Assembly (NCBI GenBank): GCA_021199235.1
Contig: JAJQIL010000100.1
Coordinates: forward strand, 1-61,787
From: Lachnospiraceae bacterium
Lineage (GTDB): Bacteria; Bacillota; Clostridia; Lachnospirales; Lachnospiraceae
Length of the DNA: 61,787 nucleotides
Direction of reading: 5' to 3'
This document shows positions 16,636 through 23,889 of the stretch, one piece after another; position 1 is the first letter of the stretch, and each line of letters starts with the position of its first letter. The notes beneath the pieces were generated by a model. That model had not been told where the DNA came from. It saw only the letters and a program-made list of their open reading frames with translations, and ran no database searches. The position numbers and the translations under genes were made by a program.

Positions 16636-18048
16636 CTATATGTGTATGGGACTGATCTCATATTCCGACCGGAACGGCGTTCCGTAGCGCAGGGTGCGCA
16701 GGCTACGGTACAGATGAGAGGCTGCCGTATCCTGATTCCACATCTGCAGTCCCATATCGGAAAGAAGTCCGGGAGCGTGTGCCGCTTTTGAAATAAGCGG
16801 CAGGGCGCTTCTTATTTTAATTTCGTGAAGCAATGGTGCGGCATCCTGCCGGAACCCCAGAAGATGTGCGTAAAAAACTCCGCCATTTGTGCGCCAGGAG
16901 ACCATGTCAGCCTTGCGTATATCGAGAACAAGATGGAGCAGAGCGCGGCGTACATGCGTTTCCGTGATCTGCTTTGTCTTTATCAGCGCGACTGTCTCAT
17001 CAAAGCTTTTGCCCACACAGTTAAAGCGCAGCTTTTCCATCCGCGCGGACAGAGCGGGCGAAATATCATGAATATCATCAAAACGGTTCTCTGCAGGATG
17101 TCCGATGGATTTGCCGGTATAGCTGTCGGCAAAATTTTCAGCGGAAGGAAAATTTATGTTCCCGCAGAGCAGCTTCTGCGTCAGTACCGGAAGCAGTTCG
17201 TCCGGAAATACGGGTGTCCGGCTGGCATCCCAAAAGGATTCTGCGCAGGCAGCCGGGATGTAGCGGGAGAGTTCACTTCGCAGGGCCGGATCATAATCAG
17301 CTCCGGATGGAGCAGCGCCCTGCGTGGGTAAAAGCTGCCACTTCCCGCGAAGACAAGTGCGAATGGCCCCCGCCGAACAGTAGTCGCCTGCCAGATCCTG
17401 ATTCGAATAAAGACTTCCTTTTCGCAGAACAGGAACAGGTGTGATCGAGGAACTGATTCTCTGCAATGCCTTACAGTATTCTACACCAAGAATGTTATTC
17501 GGGGTGGAAAGGAGAGTTTCGGCTGATTCTGTGTCAGAGAGACAGTATGCGGCAGCTTTCGCACGCGCTTTCGGAAATGTCATTCCTCTTCGCAGCCCCT
17601 TTCGAAGCATCTCTTTATAGGGCTCCGGTTCCTCCAGAAGAAGTGCGGCGACACTGCGGAACGCGTCAACATACGCGGACTGCTGCTGCGCCGGGGCTTT
17701 GTTTATCCTTGCATTTGCCGCAGAGACATCCTCAGGCTCCGCCCCAAAACACAGCGCGTTCACGACACCGAGCGCGTCGAGCATCCGCACGGCACCTTCA
17801 GCAAAATATTCCGCGCTGCCTGTCGCGTAGCAGACGGGCAGTTCTACTACAAGATCCGCTCCGCACTGCAGAGCCATCCGGGCGCGCGTGTATTTGTCAA
17901 AAATTGCCGGTTCACCACGCTGCACAAAGTCCGGGCTCATTACGACGACCGCGTAGTCTGCGTCAGCAAGCTTCTTCGCTTCTTGTATGTGATATTTATG
18001 TCCGGTATGGAACGGATTGTATTCCGCGATAATGCCGACTGTGCGCAT
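16636..18048 (-). CDS. tmcAL: tRNA(Met) cytidine acetate ligase
   Basis: TmcAL makes N4-acetylcytidine at the wobble position of elongator tRNA-Met from acetate and ATP. The N-terminal nucleotidyltransferase fold shows GIIAEYNPFHTGHKYHI with the HxGH signature, and FVQRGEPAIFDKYTRARMAL. The C-terminal region (CVGKSFDE; RRALLHLVL) fits the family. Length 470 aa is slightly above the usual 400-430. ATG 18048 follows AAAGGAGACGACCGG on the minus strand; a longer reading from 18084 lacks a ribosome site. ackA nearby could link to acetate supply, but that is only proximity. Confidence 0.9.
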   Translation of the reverse strand: MRTVGIIAEYNPFHTGHKYHIQEAKKLADADYAVVVMSPDFVQRGEPAIFDKYTRARMALQCGADLVVELPVCYATGSAEYFAEGAVRMLDALGVVNALCFGAEPEDVSAANARINKAPAQQQSAYVDAFRSVAALLLEEPEPYKEMLRKGLRRGMTFPKARAKAAAYCLSDTESAETLLSTPNNILGVEYCKALQRISSSITPVPVLRKGSLYSNQDLAGDYCSAGAIRTCLRGKWQLLPTQGAAPSGADYDPALRSELSRYIPAACAESFWDASRTPVFPDELLPVLTQKLLCGNINFPSAENFADSYTGKSIGHPAENRFDDIHDISPALSARMEKLRFNCVGKSFDETVALIKTKQITETHVRRALLHLVLDIRKADMVSWRTNGGVFYAHLLGFRQDAAPLLHEIKIRSALPLISKAAHAPGLLSDMGLQMWNQDTAASHLYRSLRTLRYGTPFRSEYEISPIHI

Positions 18049-18264
18049 CCGGTCGTCTCCTTTCTGTTTCTGAACCTGATACATTTCTCAGGACATACTA
18101 CCAGAAATGTGCCTGATTTTCCAGATGCGTGCGCAGATTTATTATTTTTTTCGGATTTTATCGGAATTCAGAAAATTTTTTTCCGGATCTCATATGTGAA
18201 TCAGGAAACGTCGAAAACGGATCTGTGCCAGTCCCTGCAGCAGGAAATTTTACAAGGCGGATTC

Positions 18265-18293
18265 TTGCGTATATAAAGCAAACATGTTATACT
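18265..18293 (+). promoter_or_regulatory. Promoter of the transglutaminase gene at 18546
   Basis: TTGCGT (18265-18270) and TATACT (18288-18293) with a 17-bp spacer. Starting near 18300, the transcript would have a roughly 245-nt leader that contains the hairpin array. Confidence 0.5.
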
Positions 18294-18325
18294 TCTGACA
18301 AATTGCAGCACAAACGAAGAAAAGT

Positions 18326-18508
18326 GTAACTGTTCAGTACCTTCACAGTTACGGGAAAAAGTCCATTTAAAATCGCTGCGCGATGGGACTTTTTCCTGTA
18401 GAATGAACGTTTTCATACGTACCTCGCAGCGAGTGCGAGGTACTGTCCTGAATAGTTACAGAAAAGCAGCTTTATCGTTACATTCACAGCGCTGCTGTGA
18501 ATAGTAAC
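18326..18508. repeat. Intergenic array of four hairpins in a long 5' leader
   Basis: Four stems follow each other. GTAACTGT/ACAGTTAC spans 18326-18352. GGAAAAAGTCC/GGACTTTTTCC spans 18354-18396. GTACCTCGCA/TGCGAGGTAC spans 18419-18443. GTTAC-ATTCACAGC with GCTGTGAAT-GTAAC spans 18477-18508. The first stem includes the 19-bp module also at 3253, and 18408-18459 is a relative of 40309-40360 in the opposite orientation. Together with the promoter it fills the gap 18049-18545; the remaining part shows no gene. Confidence 0.75.
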
Positions 18509-18545
18509 AATGTATCAATACGGAGCAGTTATGAAGGGAGAAGTT

Positions 18546-19412
18546 ATGAAAACAGAAGTTACGGAAAGAAAGAGCCAAGATACAGGCTTTGGGGAATGGT
18601 CTGTCCGCATCCTGATGCTTTTGATGCTGAGTGTTCTGATCAGTTTCTGTGTGCCGTATGCTCAGACAGGCATGAGCACTGTTTCCGCGGAGGAGACGGT
18701 CACGACCGGCTGGAAGACAAAGAGCAAGAAGGTATATTATTATAAGAGCGACGGGAAAAAAGCAACCGGTCTGGTGACGATAGACGGCAAAAAATATTAT
18801 TTTAATTCCAAAGGCGTGCAGCGCACCGGCTGGCAGAAGATCGGCAGCAGCTATTACTATTTTAAACTCTCCAATGGCTCGGGCGGCTATATGGTCAAAA
18901 GCACGAAGATCAACGGCGTCACGATCAGCAAAAGCGGGAAAGCAACGTTTTCCGGCAAAAATAAGACGAAGCTGAAGAATAAGGTCAAGGTGATGGTCAA
19001 GGCAAACAAGCTGGTGGAGGCAGCCACGAAGCCGACCCAGACGAAGGCACAGAAGCTGAAGGCCTGCTTCCAGTATCTGATTAAAAATTATAAATATAAG
19101 GGCTCGCCGATCTTTAATAAAACGAACAACTGGGCTGTGGACAATGCGGCTTCCTTATTTGCCAATAAGCACGGCAGCTGCTATGAATTCGGCGCCGCAT
19201 TTGCGTTTATCGCAAACGCGGTCGGCTATAAAAACTGCTACGCCGTATCCAGCGGCGGGCATGGCTGGGCAGAGATCAATGGCAAGGTCTATGATCCGAC
19301 GTGGGAGATCACGGATACAAGGTACAGCTATTACGCGGTGCCTATGAGCCTGAGCGGCGTGGGCGGACGGCCGAACTATAAAAAATATGGCTATTACAAA
19401 GTGAAAATTTAA
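18546..19412 (+). CDS. Secreted wall-binding-repeat protein with transglutaminase-like domain
   Basis: A signal/anchor helix (ILMLLMLSVLISFCVPYA) is followed by short Trp/Tyr/Gly repeats like choline/glucan-binding motifs (TGWKTKSKKVYYY; GLVTIDGKKYYFNSKG; GWQKIGSSYYYF). A basic linker and a C-terminal transglutaminase core follow. Triad: C212 (HGSCYEFGAAF), H239 (GGHGWAEI), D250 (YDPTWE). The repeats likely hold it on wall polymers while the core acts on surface proteins; the substrate is unknown. ATG 18546 has GGGAG 5 nt upstream; ATG 18531 is an alternative. The catalytic fold is shared with the 10201 protein but the binding modules differ. Confidence 0.8.
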   Translation: MKTEVTERKSQDTGFGEWSVRILMLLMLSVLISFCVPYAQTGMSTVSAEETVTTGWKTKSKKVYYYKSDGKKATGLVTIDGKKYYFNSKGVQRTGWQKIGSSYYYFKLSNGSGGYMVKSTKINGVTISKSGKATFSGKNKTKLKNKVKVMVKANKLVEAATKPTQTKAQKLKACFQYLIKNYKYKGSPIFNKTNNWAVDNAASLFANKHGSCYEFGAAFAFIANAVGYKNCYAVSSGGHGWAEINGKVYDPTWEITDTRYSYYAVPMSLSGVGGRPNYKKYGYYKVKI

Positions 19413-19422
19413 CAAATTTGTC

Positions 19423-19451
19423 TTGTATGCATCCGCGATTTGGTTTATAAT
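19423..19451 (+). promoter_or_regulatory. Promoter of ackA
   Basis: TTGTAT (19423-19428) and exact TATAAT (19446-19451) with a 17-bp spacer, ending about 80 bp before the ackA start. Confidence 0.65.
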
Positions 19452-19532
19452 TCGAGATAAGTGTTTCCGGCAAAAATCGCGTTTTGAATCGTGCCGGAAA
19501 AGATTTTAACAATTATACCGGAGGATAGTAAA

Positions 19533-20726
19533 ATGAATGTACTGGTAATTAACTGCGGAAGCTCTTCACTGAAGTATCAGCTGATCAATTCAGATACAGA
19601 GCAGGTACTGGCAAAGGGTCTCTGCGAGAGAATCGGCATCGACGGAAGACTGACCTATCAGAAGGCCGGCTGCGACAAGGAGATCACGGAAGCTCCGATG
19701 CCGACGCACAAGGAAGCGATCCAGATGGTGCTGGATGCACTCGTAAATGAGAAGACCGGCGCAATTGCCAGCCTTACCGAGGTGAATGCGGTCGGCCACA
19801 GAATCCTGCATGGCGGCGAGAAGTTCGCGGGTTCCTTTATTATCAATGACGAAGTGATCAAGGCGGTTGAGGACTGCTGCGACTTAGGCCCTCTGCACAA
19901 CCCGGCGAACCTGATTGGTATTAATGCCTGCATGGAGCTGATGCCGAACGTACCGATGGTAGGCGTATTCGATACCGCATTCCATCAGACGATGCCGGAG
20001 AAGGCATATCTGTATGGCCTTCCGTATGAGTATTATGAGAAATACCGCATCCGTAAATACGGGTTCCACGGGACAAGCCACAGCTTTGTTTCCAAACGTA
20101 CGGCAGAGTTTTTAGAACTTGATCTTGAGAACAGCAAGATTATCGTAGCACATCTGGGCAACGGCGCATCCATTTCCGCTGTACAGGACGGCAAGTGTGT
20201 CGATACATCCATGGGTCTGACTCCTCTGGAGGGCCTTGTGATGGGCACCCGTTCCGGCGACATCGATCCGGCCGTGATGGAATACATTGCAAAGAAAGAG
20301 AACCTGGATATGGCCGGTGTGATGAACGTATTAAATAAGAAGTCCGGCGTATATGGCCTTTCCGGCGGTCTCTCCAGCGACTTCCGCGATCTTGAGGACG
20401 CGATGAATAAGGGCGATAAGAAAGCAAAGAACGCGATCGAGGTGTTCAGCTACCGCGTAGCGAAGTACATCGGTTCCTATGTAGCGGCCATGAACGGTGT
20501 GGACGCGATTGCATTTACGGCTGGTATCGGCGAGAACGCTCCGACTGTCCGCAAGATGGTCATGAGCTATCTCGGATATCTCGGCATCACGCTCGACGAG
20601 GAAGCGAACGCGAAGCGCGGCGAGGAGATGGTGATCTCCACAGCGGATTCCAAAGTGAAGGTAGCGGTCATCCCGACTAATGAGGAGCTGGCAATCTGCC
20701 GCGAGACTGTGGCGCTGGTGAAATAA
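19533..20726 (+). CDS. ackA: Acetate kinase
   Basis: AckA interconverts acetyl phosphate + ADP with acetate + ATP, the ATP-yielding end of acetate fermentation. It has NVLVINCGSSSLKYQ at the N-terminus, GHRILHGG, GVFDTAFHQTMPE, the signature KYGFHGTSH, HLGNGAS and TAGIGENAP. The 397-aa length is normal. ATG 19533 follows GGAGG with 8-nt spacing; a start at 19491 lacks one. The usual partner pta is not adjacent in this window. Confidence 0.97.
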   Translation: MNVLVINCGSSSLKYQLINSDTEQVLAKGLCERIGIDGRLTYQKAGCDKEITEAPMPTHKEAIQMVLDALVNEKTGAIASLTEVNAVGHRILHGGEKFAGSFIINDEVIKAVEDCCDLGPLHNPANLIGINACMELMPNVPMVGVFDTAFHQTMPEKAYLYGLPYEYYEKYRIRKYGFHGTSHSFVSKRTAEFLELDLENSKIIVAHLGNGASISAVQDGKCVDTSMGLTPLEGLVMGTRSGDIDPAVMEYIAKKENLDMAGVMNVLNKKSGVYGLSGGLSSDFRDLEDAMNKGDKKAKNAIEVFSYRVAKYIGSYVAAMNGVDAIAFTAGIGENAPTVRKMVMSYLGYLGITLDEEANAKRGEEMVISTADSKVKVAVIPTNEELAICRETVALVK

Positions 20727-20752
20727 CGAGCAGAATTTGTGTAAAATATTTA

Positions 20753-20781
20753 TTGACAAAACAATATCTGGCAGGTATAAT
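20753..20781 (+). promoter_or_regulatory. Consensus promoter of yceD-rpmF
   Basis: TTGACA (20753-20758), a 17-bp spacer, then TATAAT (20776-20781): exact consensus, as expected for a highly expressed ribosomal protein unit. Confidence 0.85.
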
Positions 20782-20809
20782 CTTTTGAGTGTGCACAGGA
20801 GGCCGCATT

Positions 20810-21304
20810 TTGATAGATCTGACCGATGTGATTTTAAATGATGGGAAAACAGCGGATTATGAGTTTCAAATCGCGCTCCCGGTTCTATCTTACCGGTTCG
20901 GCGATTTTCGGATCATCGACAGTTCAGCCGGTGTTCTGCAGATTGAGAATCAGGGTGAGCAGAAGATTTCCCTGACCGGCGAGATTGAACTGACGGTGGA
21001 ATTCCCGTGCGCGCGATGTCTGGAGAGCGTCAGCCACAGACTGATAGTCAGGCCTGAGCTGGAGCTTGATCTGAAAGAGAAAAATGATTATATTGATGGA
21101 TATTACCTGGATGTGGATCAGGTGATTCACGATGAGGCATTGCTGGTCTGGCCGGAGCGTGTGCTCTGCCGCAGTGACTGCAGGGGATTGTGTGTGAAGT
21201 GCGGACAGAATCTGAATCTCGGAAGCTGCTCCTGTGCGGATGCACCTTCTGATCCGAGAATGGCTAAGATCCTTGATATTTTCAGTAATTATAAGGAGGT
21301 GTGA
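20810..21304 (+). CDS. yceD: YceD / DUF177 family protein
   Basis: The 164-aa protein has the YceD hallmarks: beta-rich start, FPCARCLES, and a Cys-rich tail CRSDCRGLCVKCGQNLN with CSC. It lies directly before rpmF, an arrangement conserved across bacteria. YceD is implicated in 23S rRNA/50S biology and plant homologues aid 23S rRNA accumulation; the precise role is open. I place the start at TTG 20810 (MIDLTDV), 7 nt after AGGAGG (20797-20802), rather than at 20789. Confidence 0.88.
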   Translation: MIDLTDVILNDGKTADYEFQIALPVLSYRFGDFRIIDSSAGVLQIENQGEQKISLTGEIELTVEFPCARCLESVSHRLIVRPELELDLKEKNDYIDGYYLDVDQVIHDEALLVWPERVLCRSDCRGLCVKCGQNLNLGSCSCADAPSDPRMAKILDIFSNYKEV

Positions 21305-21307
21305 TCC

Positions 21308-21490
21308 GTGTCTATCTGTCCGAAAAATAAACATTCCAAGGCGAGAAGAGATAAGAGAAGGGCTACCTGGAAAATGTCCGCTCCAACTCTTGTAAAATGC
21401 AGCAAATGCGGCGAGCTGATGCTTCCGCACAGAGTCTGCAAGGCCTGCGGGACGTACAATAAAAAAGAGATTATCGCCATGGGCGAGTGA
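21308..21490 (+). CDS. rpmF: 50S ribosomal protein L32 (bL32)
   Basis: This 60-aa basic protein has SKARRDKRRATWK and a zinc ribbon (CSKCGELMLPHRVCKACG, four Cys intact), so it is the zinc-binding form. GTG 21308 follows AAGGAGGTGTGATCC, with only 3 nt between the yceD stop and this start. A strong terminator at 21514 separates it from plsX. Confidence 0.96.
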   Translation: MSICPKNKHSKARRDKRRATWKMSAPTLVKCSKCGELMLPHRVCKACGTYNKKEIIAMGE

Positions 21491-21513
21491 TTTCTGCTTC
21501 TGAATCGTTCGGG

Positions 21514-21562
21514 CCGCCGCAAAATGAGCCAGATAATGGCAGGGTTTTGCGGCGGTTCTTTT
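21514..21562 (+). terminator. Terminator after rpmF
   Basis: CCGCCGCAAAA (21514-21524) pairs perfectly with TTTTGCGGCGG (21545-21555), followed by TTCTTTTC. Confidence 0.85.
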
Positions 21563-21596
21563 CGTTTGTGTTTTTCGCATAAACAGATTTTTTGTG

Positions 21597-21625
21597 TTGC
21601 TTTTTTAAATAATGTCTAGTATGAT
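21597..21625 (+). promoter_or_regulatory. Promoter of the plsX operon
   Basis: TTGCTT (21597-21602) and TATGAT (21620-21625) with a 17-bp spacer. Transcription would begin at the edge of the structured leader. No FapR-like operator was recognised. Confidence 0.6.
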
Positions 21626-21632
21626 GTTTTCA

Positions 21633-21713
21633 GGATTCCGGGGTGCTGAGCGCCAGTGGCGCTCGTTTGGGACCGACCGAAGCATAGCGTAGATGCGCAG
21701 TACGGAGGAATCC
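21633..21713 (+). ncRNA. Candidate structured leader RNA upstream of plsX
   Basis: GGATTCC (21633-21639) pairs with GGAATCC (21707-21713), closing a domain that holds GAGCGCC/GGCGCTC (21648-21654 with 21658-21664) and a weaker GCAT/ATGC arm. This gives a three-way-junction-like fold at the 5' end of the plsX transcript. No known riboswitch class was recognised, and a cis-regulatory role is inference. Confidence 0.4.
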
Positions 21714-21759
21714 GCAGGTATCATACAGATGATATACGAACATATGGAGGCCAATATCG

Positions 21760-22767
21760 ATGAGTGAGACGATCCGTGTGGTAGTCGATGCCATGGGCGG
21801 CGACAATGCTCCGGGGGAGCTGGTAAAAGGCGCCGTACAGGCGGTTCAGGGACATGAGACGATTCATGTGATCCTGACCGGCGATCAGGATGTGATCAAT
21901 ACGGAACTGGCGAAGTACAGCTATCCGAAAGAACGGGTGGAGATTGTACACTGCAGTGAGGTGATCCAGACAGCGGAGCCGCCGGTCAACGCCATCCGTA
22001 CGAAAAAGGATTCTTCGCTTGTAGTCGGGCTGCAGATGGTCAAAAGGGGCGAAGCGGACGCGATCGTTTCCGCTGGTAATTCCGGCGCGATTCTGGTGGG
22101 CGGTCAGGCGATTGTCGGCCGTATCAAAGGGATTGAGCGTCCGGCACTGGCGCCTGTGATTCCTACTGAGAATGGTTGTTCTCTGCTGATCGACTGCGGC
22201 GCGAATGTAGATGCGAAGTCGCACCATCTGGTACAGTTTGCGCAGATGGGTTCTGCTTATATGGAGCATGTTCTCGGCGTGAAGAATCCGAGAGTGGGCA
22301 TTGTCAATATCGGCGCCGAGGAAGAGAAAGGGAATACGCTTGTGAAAGAGACATTTCCGCTTCTGAAGGAATGTCCGGGGATCAACTTCATCGGCAGTGT
22401 CGAAGCCCGGGATATTCCGGCAGGCGTATGCGACGTGATCGTCTGCGAGGCCTTTGTCGGCAATGTGATCTTAAAGCTTTATGAGGGTGTGGGCAGCACT
22501 CTGATCCATATGGTCAAGGGCAGCCTGATGAAGAATCTGAAGACAAAGATCGGCGGCGCTTTGATTTCATCCTCTCTGAAGGAGACACTGAAGGCTTTTG
22601 ACGGCAGCCAGTACGGCGGGGCGCCTCTTCTCGGACTGAAAGGCCTTGTCGTGAAGACACATGGCAGCTCCAAAGCACGCGAGGTGACCACCTCGATTTA
22701 TCAGTGCGAGACCTTTAAAAAGCAGAGGATCAATGAGATCATCAGAGAATATCTTGCCGCTGAATAA
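21760..22767 (+). CDS. plsX: Phosphate acyltransferase PlsX
   Basis: PlsX converts acyl-ACP to acyl-phosphate, the acyl donor for PlsY in phospholipid synthesis. The 335-aa protein has VVVDAMGGDNAPGELVKGA at the start, SAGNSGAILVGG, and HGSSKAREV near the end. ATG 21760 follows GGAGG with 9-nt spacing. It is followed by acpP, and the plsX-acpP-rnc-smc-ftsY order is a conserved Firmicutes block. Confidence 0.96.
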   Translation: MSETIRVVVDAMGGDNAPGELVKGAVQAVQGHETIHVILTGDQDVINTELAKYSYPKERVEIVHCSEVIQTAEPPVNAIRTKKDSSLVVGLQMVKRGEADAIVSAGNSGAILVGGQAIVGRIKGIERPALAPVIPTENGCSLLIDCGANVDAKSHHLVQFAQMGSAYMEHVLGVKNPRVGIVNIGAEEEKGNTLVKETFPLLKECPGINFIGSVEARDIPAGVCDVIVCEAFVGNVILKLYEGVGSTLIHMVKGSLMKNLKTKIGGALISSSLKETLKAFDGSQYGGAPLLGLKGLVVKTHGSSKAREVTTSIYQCETFKKQRINEIIREYLAAE

Positions 22768-22847
22768 ATGCTTTGCAATGATTAAATCTGCGTTTCATGC
22801 CGGCGACAGATCGTTTTTCTGTGCGAAAGGATAAAGGAGAGAACAGT

Positions 22848-23075
22848 ATGGAATTTGAGAAATTACAGAAGATTATTGCGGATGTACTGAATGTAGATTC
22901 GGATGAGATTACGATGGATACGACGTTTACAGATGATCTCGGTGCGGATTCTCTGGATGTATTCCAGATTATCATGGGGATTGAGGAAGAGTTTGATATT
23001 GAGATCCCGAACGAAAAGGCGGAGACGATCGTCACCGTTGGGGACGCAGTCGAAGCGATCCGCTCAGCCGTTTGA
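22848..23075 (+). CDS. acpP: Acyl carrier protein
   Basis: A 75-aa acidic four-helix protein. GADSLD supplies the serine that takes the 4'-phosphopantetheine arm; [12 protein letters not shown] and EEEFDIEIP are family signatures. It carries growing acyl chains in fatty acid synthesis and feeds PlsX upstream. ATG 22848 follows AAAGGAGAGAACAGT; a longer reading from 22797 is not supported. A terminator follows at 23121. Confidence 0.96.
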   Translation: MEFEKLQKIIADVLNVDSDEITMDTTFTDDLGADSLDVFQIIMGIEEEFDIEIPNEKAETIVTVGDAVEAIRSAV

Positions 23076-23120
23076 TCAACGAGGTGCGCGGCGCGGTGTT
23101 CTACTTCAGAATACACAGGA

Positions 23121-23145
23121 GGGAGGCTGCGCGGCCTCCCTTTTT
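23121..23145 (+). terminator. Terminator after acpP
   Basis: GGGAGGC (23121-23127) pairs with GCCTCCC (23134-23140), followed by TTTTT. It lies 36 bp before rnc, so rnc is read through or has its own weak promoter. Confidence 0.8.
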
Positions 23146-23181
23146 CCCGTTATAAAATGGTTTAGCAAAGGATGATATCAG

Positions 23182-23886
23182 ATGAATGAGACAAAATTCC
23201 ACGAACTGGAGGAAAAAATCGGCTACCGGTTTCATAACCGGAGACTGCTGGCGCAGGCGCTTTCTCACAGTTCGTTTGCGAATGAACACAGGGCGGAAGG
23301 GTTTAAGGACAATGAACGCCTGGAATTTTTAGGCGACGCTGTGCTGGAGCTTGTCAGCAGTGATTTCCTGTATCACGCCTATCCGGATATGCAGGAGGGG
23401 GCGATGACAAAGCTGCGTGCAAGTCTTGTCTGTGAACCAACGCTGGCGCTTTCCGCGAAAGAATTTGATCTGAGCCGTTATCTTATGCTCGGAAAGGGAG
23501 AAGAGCATACCGGTGGACGGCTGCGCGATTCCATTGTATCGGACGCGTTTGAAGCGCTGATCGGCGCGATGTATCTGGATGGGGGACTTATTCCAGCCAG
23601 GGCTTTTATCGAACGGTTCGCTCTGAAGGATATTGAGCATAAAAAGCTGTTTTATGACAGCAAGACGGTGCTGCAGGAAATCGTGCAGAGAGATCCTGAC
23701 CATGGAGAGATCCGCTACGTGATCGTAGGAGAAGACGGGCCGGATCACGCGAAGACCTTCCGCGCTGAGGCCTGGGTGGGCGAACGTAAAGTCGGTTCGG
23801 GCAGCGGCAGTACGAAAAAGGCAGCGGAACAGGAGGCCGCGTATCGGGCGATTCAGGCGATGAACGCGTCAGGGGAGAATGGGTAA
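23182..23886 (+). CDS. rnc: Ribonuclease III
   Basis: RNase III cuts double-stranded RNA in rRNA precursors and structured mRNAs. The catalytic signature NERLEFLGDAVLEL lies near residue 40 and SDAFEALIGAMYLDGG near 115. The C-terminal double-stranded RNA binding domain (about 158-230) ends with GSGSTKKAAEQEAA. The 234-aa length is normal. It is 3 nt upstream of smc, so the two are coupled. Confidence 0.96.
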   Translation: MNETKFHELEEKIGYRFHNRRLLAQALSHSSFANEHRAEGFKDNERLEFLGDAVLELVSSDFLYHAYPDMQEGAMTKLRASLVCEPTLALSAKEFDLSRYLMLGKGEEHTGGRLRDSIVSDAFEALIGAMYLDGGLIPARAFIERFALKDIEHKKLFYDSKTVLQEIVQRDPDHGEIRYVIVGEDGPDHAKTFRAEAWVGERKVGSGSGSTKKAAEQEAAYRAIQAMNASGENG

Positions 23887-23889
23887 AGT

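Noticed and set aside
21597-21760. FapR operator before plsX
   Set aside because: No 17-bp palindrome resembling the known FapR site was found in the promoter or leader.
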